The notes: generated by a model not told the origin, from the letters alone. Counted from the first letter of the stretch, positions 1 through 7,227 are shown. The stretch: 19,368 nt of DNA from JAZLJD01 sp045617725 (GCA_045617725.1 JAZLJD010000063.1:1-19368); one strand, 5' to 3'. Translations and numbers: made by a program.

Positions 1-112
1 ACAGGCAGCCTTATGTAGCCAGACATTTGGCGACTGCTAATCATCTGTCGGGCGAAGCCTGACAGATGGCGGCGGCGCGGTCCTCCCGATACCCGGAAGA
101 AGCCCCGTGGAG
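1..112. other. Left edge, no clear gene; hairpin
   Basis: No complete gene is visible here. One plus-strand frame is open from base 3 to a TGA at 60-62 and could be the last 19 codons of a gene entering from the left (ending ...NHLSGEA), but this is too short to identify. The stop lies in a 12-bp hairpin at 42-68 (CATCTGTCGGGC, loop GAA, GCCTGACAGATG, with one G-U pair). No T-tract follows, so it is not a standard intrinsic terminator. Confidence 0.3.
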
Positions 113-137
113 AAAAAAACCGGCCCCAAGGGGCCGG
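113..137 (-). terminator. Intrinsic terminator of the first GGDEF gene
   Basis: Read on the minus strand, an 8-bp perfect GC stem (CCGGCCCC at 120-127 paired with GGGGCCGG at 130-137, two-base apparent loop that would open to four) is followed by seven T residues (A-run 113-119 on the plus strand). It begins 10 bases after the TAA stop of the GGDEF gene. Confidence 0.85.
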
Positions 138-146
138 GAGCAATTC

Positions 147-1280
147 TTATTTAATAGACGGTTTGTTGGCTTTGTCGACGTAGAGAGCTTTATCGGCGCG
201 GTCCATGAATTGGGTCAGGGACTCGCCGATTTCGTAGCGGGCGAGGCCTGCACTGATGGTCAGACTGTAGGGAAGGCTCTTGGAACATACGGAGACGGAA
301 TCCTTGAGGTTGGCGAGGAAGGCTTCGGCGATGGCATCGTTTTTGGCATCGAAGACAATGACGAACTCGTCGCCGCCGATACGCGCTGCGAAGGCGGGAG
401 AGTGACGGCAGATGTTACGCATGGCATCGGCCACAATGCACAGAGCGGAATCCCCTTCGAGATGACCGAAGTGGTCGTTGATGTACTTGAAATCATTCAC
501 GTCTACATAGAGCATGTACACGTTGACGTCGGAGTAGAAGGATACGAGTCGATGCTCCAGAAAATCAATCAGGCGGTAGCGGTTGTTGAGCTTGGTGAGA
601 GCGTCGATGGTAATCATTTGGTTCTGCAGGCTGAAGATGTTGATGACCAGCGAAAAAGTAACGGCCATGCCGACGAGCCCGAGATTCGGGAAATAAATCT
701 CGAGGAGTGCTGCGATGGCGGGAATTACGATGTATGCGGTGAACACGAAAGCACGGATTTTCATGGCGTGAACCGTGGTGGTCAAAGCAACGTACAGGGA
801 ATAAACACCGATTGCCGCAATACAAACATAGTCAATAGCAGCCAGAATCGAGTAGTAATCGCCGCGATGATAGCAATGGGCGTCGTCTATATAGTAGAAC
901 CAGCCGGTGGAAAAAGTAATACTGCACATCACAAAGGTGGCGAGAACGGGAAGCAGGAAAAGAGCCTTTTGAAGCTTCGTAAAATCCGTTCCGGTCAGGG
1001 AGTGATGTACAAAATTGAACCAAAAATAGGATGCCAGTATCGTGGAGGTGAAAAAAACCAGATTTATAAGGTAATTGATGGAGACGGAAATCATGGGATT
1101 TCCATCGACGATGCCCCAAATGACACTGGAAAAAAAGAACAGGCATTCAACCAAAATGCAGTTATACAGATATAATTTCTCCGTGGACTGATCCGCTTTA
1201 CGCACAAAATTTGAAAGAGACAAGAGTATCAGAATACAAAAAGCGTAAATCAGTACGTACAGAATTCTGTCCATTTCCAT
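147..1280 (-). CDS. Membrane diguanylate cyclase (GGDEF protein)
   Basis: This 377-residue protein is predicted to make c-di-GMP from two GTP. The N-terminal half carries about six to seven hydrophobic membrane segments and no recognised sensor family. A GGDEF domain fills the C-terminal half, with the entry motif DALTKLNNR, the metal-binding stretch YVDVNDFKYIND and an intact GGDEF signature at residues 302-306. No RxxD inhibitory site precedes the signature, so product inhibition of the usual type is not expected. No EAL or HD-GYP domain is present. The ATG at 1280 is chosen because AGGA lies 11 bases upstream and a TATAAT box sits at 1322-1317; the longer open frame reaching 1403 would run through that promoter. 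The gene is divergent from the amidase gene and ends at its own terminator. Cyclase activity is inferred from intact motifs. Confidence 0.9.
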   Translation of the reverse strand: MEMDRILYVLIYAFCILILLSLSNFVRKADQSTEKLYLYNCILVECLFFFSSVIWGIVDGNPMISVSINYLINLVFFTSTILASYFWFNFVHHSLTGTDFTKLQKALFLLPVLATFVMCSITFSTGWFYYIDDAHCYHRGDYYSILAAIDYVCIAAIGVYSLYVALTTTVHAMKIRAFVFTAYIVIPAIAALLEIYFPNLGLVGMAVTFSLVINIFSLQNQMITIDALTKLNNRYRLIDFLEHRLVSFYSDVNVYMLYVDVNDFKYINDHFGHLEGDSALCIVADAMRNICRHSPAFAARIGGDEFVIVFDAKNDAIAEAFLANLKDSVSVCSKSLPYSLTISAGLARYEIGESLTQFMDRADKALYVDKANKPSIK

Positions 1281-1316
1281 ATGAAAAACGGTCCTTTCCA
1301 AAGATTTATAAAGAAA

Positions 1317-1322
1317 ATTATA
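1317..1322 (-). promoter_or_regulatory. -10 box for the GGDEF gene
   Basis: A perfect TATAAT lies on the minus strand at 1322-1317, about 37 bases before the chosen ATG. A matching -35 element at 16-18 bases is poor (T-rich). The promoter is divergent from that of the amidase. Confidence 0.5.
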
Positions 1323-1369
1323 CAGCATTTTGGGCAAAAAAGAAATATTTGAAATGCGGGCTGTATTGA

Positions 1370-1398
1370 TTGACGGAGATAAGGGCAAATGATAGAAT
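1370..1398 (+). promoter_or_regulatory. Sigma-A promoter of the amidase gene
   Basis: TTGACG at 1370-1375 and TAGAAT at 1393-1398 are separated by 17 bases, with a TGn extension at 1390-1392. The expected start of transcription is near 1405, leaving a leader of about 22 bases that contains the AGGAAGAGG ribosome binding site. Confidence 0.7.
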
Positions 1399-1426
1399 AA
1401 CAAAGGTTTACAAGGAAGAGGTAATT

Positions 1427-2527
1427 ATGCGTAACAGATGTTTAGTAGCGGCTATTGTTTTGGGACTTACCTGCCTGAGTGCAGGATGTGATAAAGCAAG
1501 TTCAGTGACGGTTGTGAATGATCCGGATGTGATTCGCAATGCAAGCGAAATATTCGGACCGGCTATTGATTTGAACCCTTCACCCGTGACGAGTGCGGAC
1601 CCTGCAGGCGTGAATCCGACGGCATCGGACCCGCTGTCACAGGAGCCGGGACCTGAAACGAGCGCGACTCCCTCTCCCGATACAACGAAAGCAGCGGCTC
1701 CGGCACGTATGCCGTATGATGAAGCAGCTATAAAAGCAATTATCGAAGGCATCGTTGCATCTACGGATTTTACGGCACTGGCGCAGGACTTCCCGGATTC
1801 CTACGAGTTTCGCAATGACGGCATCCGACGTGTCTGCATTGACGCGGGACATCAGGGCAAGGGCGTTGTGTACGGAGATGTTTCGAAGCGAGAACCCGTG
1901 GGTCCGAATGCAGTACTGAATCCGGACAATCCCCGCGAGAATACAAACCCGCAGGTAGCGTATGGCGCTGAGGGCGTTTCCACGAAAGCTGCCGAGTCCG
2001 AACTCGTTTTGGAGGTGGCACTGAAGCTGGAACAGGAACTTAAGGACCGCGGTTACGAGGTGGTCATGGTTCGTCGCAGTGAGGACGTGTTCATTACCAA
2101 TGCACAGCGTGCATTAATCGGCAACAAAACGGATTGCGATATAAGCCTCCACATTCATATGGACTCCTTCGAGGATTCCACCGGCAAGTACAATCCGGAC
2201 ACGGTTGGCGGTGCACACTGCATGTATACAACCGCTGAGAATGAGTTTGTTCCTTATTTAAGTGATTACAACTACGCTTTGGCGGATTATGTGATTAACG
2301 CATATTGCAACGCGACCGGATATCGCCTGCGTACGGGCAATTCGGAACGAGACGGAATGAGCGCCCTGAACTGGAGCAGCATTCCGACGACCCTCATCGA
2401 GATGGGCTTTCTGTCCAATCATGCAGAGGATGAAGAGATGAATACCGAGGAATTCCAGCTGAAGGCGGCTCGGGCCATCGCAGACGGAATCGATCAGTAC
2501 TTTGATTATATGGAGAATCGCGAGTAG
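1427..2527 (+). CDS. Lipoprotein N-acetylmuramoyl-L-alanine amidase (Amidase_3)
   Basis: This 366-residue protein should cleave the bond between muramic acid and the peptide stem in peptidoglycan, acting outside the cell while tethered to the membrane. A lipoprotein signal peptide ends in the lipobox LSAGC (Cys21). A Pro/Ser/Thr/Ala-rich linker runs to about residue 100. The Amidase_3 catalytic domain spans roughly 135-360: zinc ligands His142 (IDAGHQGKG), probably Glu190 (AAESEL) and His242 (SLHIHMDS), and catalytic Glu325 (TLIEMGFLSN). The histidine motif reads SLHIHMD instead of the common S-I/L-H-x-N-A. The start at 1427 is preferred over an upstream ATG at 1370 because it has a strong ribosome binding site (AGGAAGAGG, 5-base spacing) and gives the signal peptide directly; the upstream ATG falls in the promoter. 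The tRNA-Leu begins 25 bases after the stop. Confidence 0.93.
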   Translation: MRNRCLVAAIVLGLTCLSAGCDKASSVTVVNDPDVIRNASEIFGPAIDLNPSPVTSADPAGVNPTASDPLSQEPGPETSATPSPDTTKAAAPARMPYDEAAIKAIIEGIVASTDFTALAQDFPDSYEFRNDGIRRVCIDAGHQGKGVVYGDVSKREPVGPNAVLNPDNPRENTNPQVAYGAEGVSTKAAESELVLEVALKLEQELKDRGYEVVMVRRSEDVFITNAQRALIGNKTDCDISLHIHMDSFEDSTGKYNPDTVGGAHCMYTTAENEFVPYLSDYNYALADYVINAYCNATGYRLRTGNSERDGMSALNWSSIPTTLIEMGFLSNHAEDEEMNTEEFQLKAARAIADGIDQYFDYMENRE

Positions 2528-2552
2528 CCCCGGCGGCTTGCGTTCCTTACAG

Positions 2553-2632
<80 letters not shown>

Positions 2633-2640
2633 CGACTACG

Positions 2641-2674
2641 AGGCACTTATGTGATACCACGTGAGTGCCTTTTA
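2641..2674 (+). terminator. Terminator after tRNA-Leu
   Basis: AGGCACT (2641-2647) pairs with AGTGCCT (2664-2670), and the stem continues inward through TATGTG/CACGTG (two G-U pairs) to an ATAC loop, 13 bp in all. A short T-run (2670-2673) follows. It would end the amidase-tRNA transcript. Confidence 0.75.
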
Positions 2675-2683
2675 TGATACAAT
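2675..2683 (+). promoter_or_regulatory. Extended -10 promoter of the GT-C operon
   Basis: TGA-TACAAT at 2675-2683 is an extended -10 element; the -35 position falls in the preceding terminator stem and is poor. The start codon lies about 40 bases downstream. The promoter directly abuts the terminator's T-run. Confidence 0.45.
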
Positions 2684-2723
2684 GGACATGATTCTTAGGT
2701 AGGATTACAAAACGGAGATCACT

Positions 2724-4226
2724 ATGCTGCGCAAAATAAAATCATTGAATCGAAAGGATTACCTGCTGCTGTTTGGGATATTTCTGTATCTTCTTACGCG
2801 CTGTGTCTTCCTATTCTTATATAACTTCAAATATACGGACCAGGACCAGCTCGTTATGTGGCTCGGCACGGTTCAGATGAAGAACGGTCATTTACGGGAA
2901 CCCATGTGGATGGGGCAGAACTACGGCACCATGCTGGAATCCTTTTTGGCACTGCCGCTGTACCTGATCGGAGTACCGCTTAAGATAGCACTGCCGTCCG
3001 CGTCTTTCTTTCTGGGCATTTTCCCGTTCCTTCTGCTGGAATTCTTCTGCCTTAGGGACAAAAAGTACGTGCAGGGCTTCGGCATTTTGGGCGTAATGGC
3101 GCTCACTTCCATTGACTGGGACGTAATGACCAGCATTCCGCGCACGTTTATCCCCGGATATGCGATCACGACCATCGGCCTGTTAATCTGCATCCGCGGC
3201 TCAAAACGATGGCTGCAGGTTCTGGGCGGCTTCTTTACGGCACTGGGCGTCGTGTATTCCGCCGATGTAATCTGTATGCTTCTGCCTACTTTGGTATGTA
3301 TTCTGTGGCAGCATAAGAAATTGAGAAAACAGGCCTGGTCCTTGCTCGGAATTGTGCCTGCTGTGGCAGTTGACTTTTTCAGTCAACGATTTTACGCAAA
3401 GAATCCCGCGTATTTGATGTGGGAGAAACCGGATATGTCCTATAATCTTTCCTACTTTTGGGAGAAACTCCCCAAGGTTGGAAGTAAATACCTTGATAAC
3501 CTGAGCGTTTTTGGAAACGGCTGGATTTTTATGGTCGTGATTCTGCTTCTGTTCCTTGTGCTGTGGATGCGTGGAAACCAAGGACCGGCCCTTGCGGTAT
3601 TGCTTACCTTGGGCGGGCTGTTTCTGATTCCGGGGTTTGAGAAGTTTGCGGTGCATTCAAGCACTGTGTTATGGTCTGTACTGCGATATTTCCTGTTTGT
3701 TCCTTATAATATAGCAATGGCTTTGTTCCTTACCGATGTGAACCGGCCCGTAGCCATGAAAAAGGGAACCGCAGTGGTTCTTGCGACAGTTATTCTTTTC
3801 ACTTTTTATGCCAAGTATTCAAGTCTTATGCTGCGGTGGGAGGATTTTGTAACGGACGATTTCTATCATACGGTAGAATCGACCGATACGGTTGAGTATC
3901 GCGCGCAGGCACAATACGAGCTCTTTAAAAATAGCGGTTGTGATTTCGTCGTGGTACCGAACGAAAGCGATTCGGCAGCACTTGCAGCGTTATATAATGA
4001 GGAAGTTGCATGCTGGGGACCGATTCACGACCGAAACAATTATGTATTTATGAAGGAACGCTACAAAGAGAGAGATTCCTTCCTGTTTATTGTCTCCGAG
4101 GGTCTTTCATTTAAGGGCGAGATAGTAGAAACCGGCGGACGCAGCGTCATGGAGTTCCTGGCAGAAGAGCCGGAGTATTACGGCGGTTTTCGCTCTGAAT
4201 TTTACAGTAATTGGGATGGAGAATAA
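2724..4226 (+). CDS. Polytopic membrane protein, GT-C glycosyltransferase-like
   Basis: This 500-residue protein has about ten hydrophobic membrane segments over residues 14-370 and a soluble C-terminal part of about 120 residues. After the first membrane helix, the predicted outer loop carries the acidic motif YTDQDQ (Asp39, Asp41). That layout is typical of GT-C enzymes, which transfer sugars from lipid-linked donors on the outer face of the membrane. The ribosome binding site GGAG lies 6 bases before the ATG. The next gene starts 5 bases after the stop and its ribosome binding site lies inside this gene's last codons, so the two are probably translated together. I do not recognise the exact family. 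The GT-C call rests on topology plus the acidic first loop, and a flippase or polymerase-type membrane protein is an alternative. Confidence 0.6.
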   Translation: MLRKIKSLNRKDYLLLFGIFLYLLTRCVFLFLYNFKYTDQDQLVMWLGTVQMKNGHLREPMWMGQNYGTMLESFLALPLYLIGVPLKIALPSASFFLGIFPFLLLEFFCLRDKKYVQGFGILGVMALTSIDWDVMTSIPRTFIPGYAITTIGLLICIRGSKRWLQVLGGFFTALGVVYSADVICMLLPTLVCILWQHKKLRKQAWSLLGIVPAVAVDFFSQRFYAKNPAYLMWEKPDMSYNLSYFWEKLPKVGSKYLDNLSVFGNGWIFMVVILLLFLVLWMRGNQGPALAVLLTLGGLFLIPGFEKFAVHSSTVLWSVLRYFLFVPYNIAMALFLTDVNRPVAMKKGTAVVLATVILFTFYAKYSSLMLRWEDFVTDDFYHTVESTDTVEYRAQAQYELFKNSGCDFVVVPNESDSAALAALYNEEVACWGPIHDRNNYVFMKERYKERDSFLFIVSEGLSFKGEIVETGGRSVMEFLAEEPEYYGGFRSEFYSNWDGE

Positions 4227-4231
4227 GAATT

Positions 4232-4948
4232 ATGCTGATGATATTACCCGGTACGATATGTCCGCAACAAGGCGTTTCCCGTCTTAAGGAAACGGATGTA
4301 CAAAGCCGAACCGAACAATATACGGAGGGAATCAGGGCAGCGTTAAGAACGCCCGGGGTCCATAAGGTTGTTTTTTGCGATAACAGCGGCAACCTCCCCT
4401 GCGAAAAAGAACTCAAAGCGTATGCCGCAGAATGCAACACCGAACTGGAGCTTCTGTGTTTTGAGGCGGATGCTTCCGTAATTGCAGCCAAAGGAAAAGG
4501 CTACGGCGAGGGTGAAATCATGGAGTATGTCTTCAGGACGTCCGAGCTCATCCGCGGTGAGAGGCAGGTCTGCAAGCTTACGGGACGCCTGCAGGTTCGA
4601 AATCTCGCAAGGGTTCTTCGCCATGTAAAGCCGGACCAAAACTACTTCCAGGGAATGTATATCGGGAATCGCAAGCATCTTGCGGACACCAGATTCTACA
4701 TTACCACGGTGGAAGATTATAAAAAATACCTGCTCCATGTACATGAGCAGGTGGATGACAGTGCACATTATTATTTGGAACATGCCTTCTCGGATGCCAT
4801 ACGCGGGCGCAAAATGAAATACCGTAACATGAGCGTGTATCCGGATATCGTCGGAATCTCCGGAAGCAGTGGCCGCAGATACGGCCTTCCAATCTATAAA
4901 AAGGTACTGAAGCAGCTGTTTGGAAGGTTGAATCTCATGAAGGTGTAG
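4232..4948 (+). CDS. Glycosyltransferase-like protein, family not recognised
   Basis: This 238-residue soluble protein has no signal peptide or membrane segment. The N-terminal part (residues 40-80) reads like an alternating strand/helix nucleotide-sugar fold, with VFCDNSGN at 47-54. It is followed by a glycine-rich GKGYGEGEIMEY at 88-99 and KLTGRLQVRN at 115-124. The pattern resembles uncharacterised polysaccharide-biosynthesis glycosyltransferases, but this is an impression from motifs. The ATG at 4232 is preferred over a TTG at 4211 because GGAG (4218-4221) lies 10 bases upstream of it. It follows the GT-C-like gene with a 5-base gap, which suggests joint action on a surface glycan. The 3' end overlaps the convergent Nudix gene by 14 bases, so this operon's terminator must lie inside that gene. 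Confidence 0.5.
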   Translation: MLMILPGTICPQQGVSRLKETDVQSRTEQYTEGIRAALRTPGVHKVVFCDNSGNLPCEKELKAYAAECNTELELLCFEADASVIAAKGKGYGEGEIMEYVFRTSELIRGERQVCKLTGRLQVRNLARVLRHVKPDQNYFQGMYIGNRKHLADTRFYITTVEDYKKYLLHVHEQVDDSAHYYLEHAFSDAIRGRKMKYRNMSVYPDIVGISGSSGRRYGLPIYKKVLKQLFGRLNLMKV

Positions 4949-5423
4949 CCGAAAGGTCAGTGACTTTTACGAGGCTGTTGCCCGAATATTCAAGCCGCAG
5001 CCGAATGAAAGTTGAAGCGGTTTCTTCCTTATATATAAGTGGTTCCAAAAAGAAGCGGTCGCCCTCCCAAAGAGGGAGCGAGAGGACCTCTTCTTTTTTT
5101 ATGAGAGCGAGGGTTCCTTCGTTACAGGAAACAAGAAGATTCTCTTTGGCCCCCGAGTAACGCGCGGTGTACAGATACATGTCCTCATCCGGGGCAGTGT
5201 CGGAACGAAACTCAATCAGGCCGCGCTGCGTGTAGTTCGTAAGAGTGATGCCGACTTCCTCATGCACTTCCCGAAGCAGACATTCCTCCGCAGTTTCTCC
5301 TTCTTCGAACTTGCCACCTATCCCAATCCACTTGCCTTTGTTCGGATCGTTTTTTTTGCTGCCGCGAAAAAGCATCAGATAAGAATCTTCATATTGAATG
5401 TAGACTAAAGTACTTTTTATCAT
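4935..5423 (-). CDS. Nudix hydrolase (MutT-like)
   Basis: This 162-residue protein should hydrolyse a nucleoside diphosphate linked to another group; the substrate cannot be read from sequence. The Nudix box is complete at residues 37-59: Gly37, Glu43, then REVHEEVGI (51-59), fitting GX5EX7REUXEEXGU. The preceding WIGIGGKFEEGE resembles oxidised-nucleotide sanitising MutT enzymes. The ATG at 5423 has GGAGG four bases upstream; a longer frame reaching 5567 would overlap the divergent lipid-kinase gene and its promoter, so it is rejected. The 3' end overlaps the convergent glycosyltransferase-like gene by 14 bases. A strong hairpin with a T-tract on the opposite strand lies within its 3' half (5047-5100). 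Confidence 0.9.
   Translation of the reverse strand: MIKSTLVYIQYEDSYLMLFRGSKKNDPNKGKWIGIGGKFEEGETAEECLLREVHEEVGITLTNYTQRGLIEFRSDTAPDEDMYLYTARYSGAKENLLVSCNEGTLALIKKEEVLSLPLWEGDRFFLEPLIYKEETASTFIRLRLEYSGNSLVKVTDLSATPS
5047..5100 (+). terminator. Terminator-like hairpin inside the Nudix gene
   Basis: On the plus strand, bases 5047-5060 (AAAAAGAAGCGGTC) pair with 5085-5098 (GACCTCTTCTTTTT) over 14 positions with one C-T mismatch. The loop holds a second perfect hairpin, CTCCC (5064-5068)/GGGAG (5074-5078). Seven T residues (5094-5100) close it. It lies about 100 bases past the stop of the glycosyltransferase-like gene, which has no other terminator, and antisense to the Nudix coding sequence. 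The five A residues on the left could also make it weakly active on the minus strand. Inferred from structure only. Confidence 0.6.
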
Positions 5424-5463
5424 AGGGCCTCCGTGTGGAATATAACGGTATTTTATCATAGCT

Positions 5464-5492
5464 TTGTAAATTATAACATCCTGTGATATTAT
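5464..5492 (+). promoter_or_regulatory. Promoter of the lipid kinase-YhhN operon
   Basis: TTGTAA at 5464-5469 and TATTAT at 5487-5492 are spaced by 17 bases, with a TGA extension at 5484-5486. The predicted transcript start near 5499 leaves a leader of about 28 bases containing GGGAGG. Confidence 0.65.
5470..5478 (-). promoter_or_regulatory. Probable extended -10 for the Nudix gene
   Basis: On the minus strand TGT-TATAAT (5478-5470) forms an extended -10 element, about 47 bases before the ATG. No good -35 is seen. It overlaps the divergent lipid-kinase promoter, so the two may compete. Confidence 0.4.
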
Positions 5493-5526
5493 TACACTGT
5501 ACATATTAAGCAGTGGGAGGTTCTTC

Positions 5527-6381
5527 ATGGACGAATACATTGTTTTATTTAATCCTAAAGCCGGCAACGGAACAGGTGCGCAGGCAGCAGAACGAATTCG
5601 TGAGAAATTGCCGGAGGCGGAGATTCGTTTTCAGGATGTCACGAAGATTATGGATGGCAAAGCCTTTTTTAACAAAGTAGGCATGCGTGAGAAACTGGTA
5701 TTGGTCGGCGGAGACGGCACAATCAATCATTTTGTGAATGAACTTTATGAATTATGTCGGGATCGCGATATCTTTTATCTGGCAGCAGGCAGCGGAAATG
5801 ACTTCCTTGCGGACCTTAAGGCGGATAAGGACAGCATTGTAAGGATTAATGGTTACCTTCAAGACCTACCGACCGTACTGGTCAATGATAAAGAGTATCG
5901 CTTTATTAATGGTGTCGGCTTCGGAATTGACGGATATTGTTGCGAAGTGGGTGACAGGATGCGTGAGAAGAGTACGAAACCCGTGAATTATACTTCCATT
6001 GCCATTAAAGGACTTCTGTTTCATTATAAACCGAAGAACGCAACGATTACGATAGATGGAGTGGAGCATCATTACAAGAGATGCTGGCTGGCTCCGACCA
6101 TGTTTGGTTCTTACTATGGCGGCGGTATGATTCCGACACCCGGACAGGACCGCATGAATGCAGAGCACAAGGTTTCCACCCTGGCTTACCACAATTGCGG
6201 CAAGCTGAAAGCTTTGATTGTATTCCCGAATATCTTTAAAGGGGAACATGTGGCACATAAGGAGATGTGCGAAGTGCTTCGTGGAAAGGAAGTTACGGTT
6301 CGGTTTGATAAGCCTTGTGCATTACAGATCGACGGAGAAACTATCCTAAATGTAACGGAGTACAAGGTTACTACCGTTTAG
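5527..6381 (+). CDS. Lipid kinase, diacylglycerol kinase catalytic family
   Basis: This 284-residue cytoplasmic protein has the DAGKc fold shared by DgkB, YegS and BmrU-type kinases, which phosphorylate diacylglycerol or related lipids with ATP. Visible motifs are LFNPKAGNG near residue 7, the nucleotide-binding VGGDGTINH (Gly61-Gly62-Asp63-Gly64-Thr65) and AAGSGNDF at 86-93. The C-terminal beta-rich domain ends in the usual LQIDGE element. The length is normal for the family. GGGAGG lies 7 bases before the ATG. The YhhN-family gene follows after 43 bases without a terminator, suggesting a two-gene lipid-metabolism operon. It may recycle diacylglycerol released by lipoteichoic acid synthesis, but the exact lipid substrate is inference. 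Confidence 0.9.
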   Translation: MDEYIVLFNPKAGNGTGAQAAERIREKLPEAEIRFQDVTKIMDGKAFFNKVGMREKLVLVGGDGTINHFVNELYELCRDRDIFYLAAGSGNDFLADLKADKDSIVRINGYLQDLPTVLVNDKEYRFINGVGFGIDGYCCEVGDRMREKSTKPVNYTSIAIKGLLFHYKPKNATITIDGVEHHYKRCWLAPTMFGSYYGGGMIPTPGQDRMNAEHKVSTLAYHNCGKLKALIVFPNIFKGEHVAHKEMCEVLRGKEVTVRFDKPCALQIDGETILNVTEYKVTTV

Positions 6382-6424
6382 GACACTTAGAACGCACCGT
6401 AGTCGGAAAGGGAAGGAAATTTGT

Positions 6425-7099
6425 ATGGAATGGTCGGTTGTGATACTTGGAATTGTGGCACAGTCAACCTTTATCCTTGTTGACCGCAAGGGTCGATATA
6501 CACTCGCAGGTGTTTTGAAGGGACTTGCATCCCTTCTGTTCTGTATACTCGGATGGCTTGAAATGCAGAATGCACATAACCCGGAATTCGCAAGTTGCAT
6601 CGAAATAGGGCTTATTTTGGGCATGTTGGGCGACATAGGCATGCATTTGCGGCTGATTTTTCCTAAAAGTAAGATGATTACCATGGGAATCGGAACCTCT
6701 TTCTTCCTTCTGGGGCACGTGCTTTATATGCTGGCACTTCTTCCAATCGAGACGGGGGCTCTGATCTATGCACTCCCCGCAGGAGTTATTCTTTGTGCAG
6801 CACTTGCAATGTGTATTATAAGGAAGGTTACGGTCAAGGGCGTTTTAAAAACACTGGGAACCTGTTATTTCCTTATTATATGTATTATGGTGTCTGTTGC
6901 TGTGACCTTGCATATTATGGAACCGAAAAGCATACCGCGATTGCTTTTTGCAGTCGGAGCAACGCTTTTTATCGTAAGTGACATCATTATGACGCTGAAT
7001 TTGTTCCTACCCAATCCTAAGAAATGGTACAGGCCGGTTAATCTATTCGTTTACTACATCGGTCAATTACTTATAGCAATGACAGTTCATAGCATGTAA
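6425..7099 (+). CDS. YhhN/TMEM86 family membrane protein (lysoplasmalogenase-like)
   Basis: This 224-residue protein has seven to eight hydrophobic helices. Family-like segments are GLILGMLGD, GHVLYMLA, VGATLFIVSD and YYIGQLLIA, with conserved acidic residues inside the membrane helices. Characterised members of this family (mammalian TMEM86B and bacterial YhhN relatives) hydrolyse the vinyl-ether bond of lysoplasmalogens. Many anaerobic clostridia make plasmalogens, so the activity is plausible here but is not shown by the sequence. AAGGA lies 7 bases upstream of the ATG. It is probably co-transcribed with the preceding lipid kinase, and its stop codon overlaps the first base of a strong terminator stem. 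Confidence 0.85.
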   Translation: MEWSVVILGIVAQSTFILVDRKGRYTLAGVLKGLASLLFCILGWLEMQNAHNPEFASCIEIGLILGMLGDIGMHLRLIFPKSKMITMGIGTSFFLLGHVLYMLALLPIETGALIYALPAGVILCAALAMCIIRKVTVKGVLKTLGTCYFLIICIMVSVAVTLHIMEPKSIPRLLFAVGATLFIVSDIIMTLNLFLPNPKKWYRPVNLFVYYIGQLLIAMTVHSM

Positions 7100-7130
7100 A
7101 GCATCCAATCGGGTGCTTTTTTATTTTTTT
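7098..7130 (+). terminator. Terminator of the lipid kinase-YhhN operon
   Basis: AAGCATCC (7099-7106) pairs with GGGTGCTT (7111-7118), with one G-U pair and loop AATC. Long T-tracts follow (7117-7122, 7124-7130 and 7133-7140). The stem begins within the stop codon of the YhhN-family gene. Confidence 0.9.
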
Positions 7131-7198
7131 AATTTTTTTTTGAAATTTTTGACCCTTTTTGAATTCGAACCATGTCTTTTGTTTTAGAAAGCAAAAAC

Positions 7199-7227
7199 AT
7201 GACCGTTTATCAGGGGAGTGTAATAAT
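7199..7227 (+). promoter_or_regulatory. Possible promoter of the giant surface-protein gene
   Basis: ATGACC (7199-7204), 17 bases, then AATAAT (7222-7227) with TG just upstream. It would start transcription near 7234, giving a leader of only about 19 bases before the ATG. A TTGACC at 7149-7154 lacks a good -10 partner. Weak call. Confidence 0.3.

Noticed and set aside
66..1175. Long plus-strand open frame of 369 codons opposite the first GGDEF gene
   Set aside because: It is antisense to clear GGDEF motifs, has no convincing ribosome binding site or recognisable domains, and would cross the minus-strand terminator.
1281..1403. N-terminal extension of the first GGDEF protein to base 1403
   Set aside because: It would place codons across a perfect TATAAT box and the amidase promoter, and it has a poorer start than the ATG at 1280.
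5424..5567. N-terminal extension of the Nudix protein
   Set aside because: It overlaps the divergent lipid-kinase start and both promoters; GGAGG lies just before the ATG at 5423.
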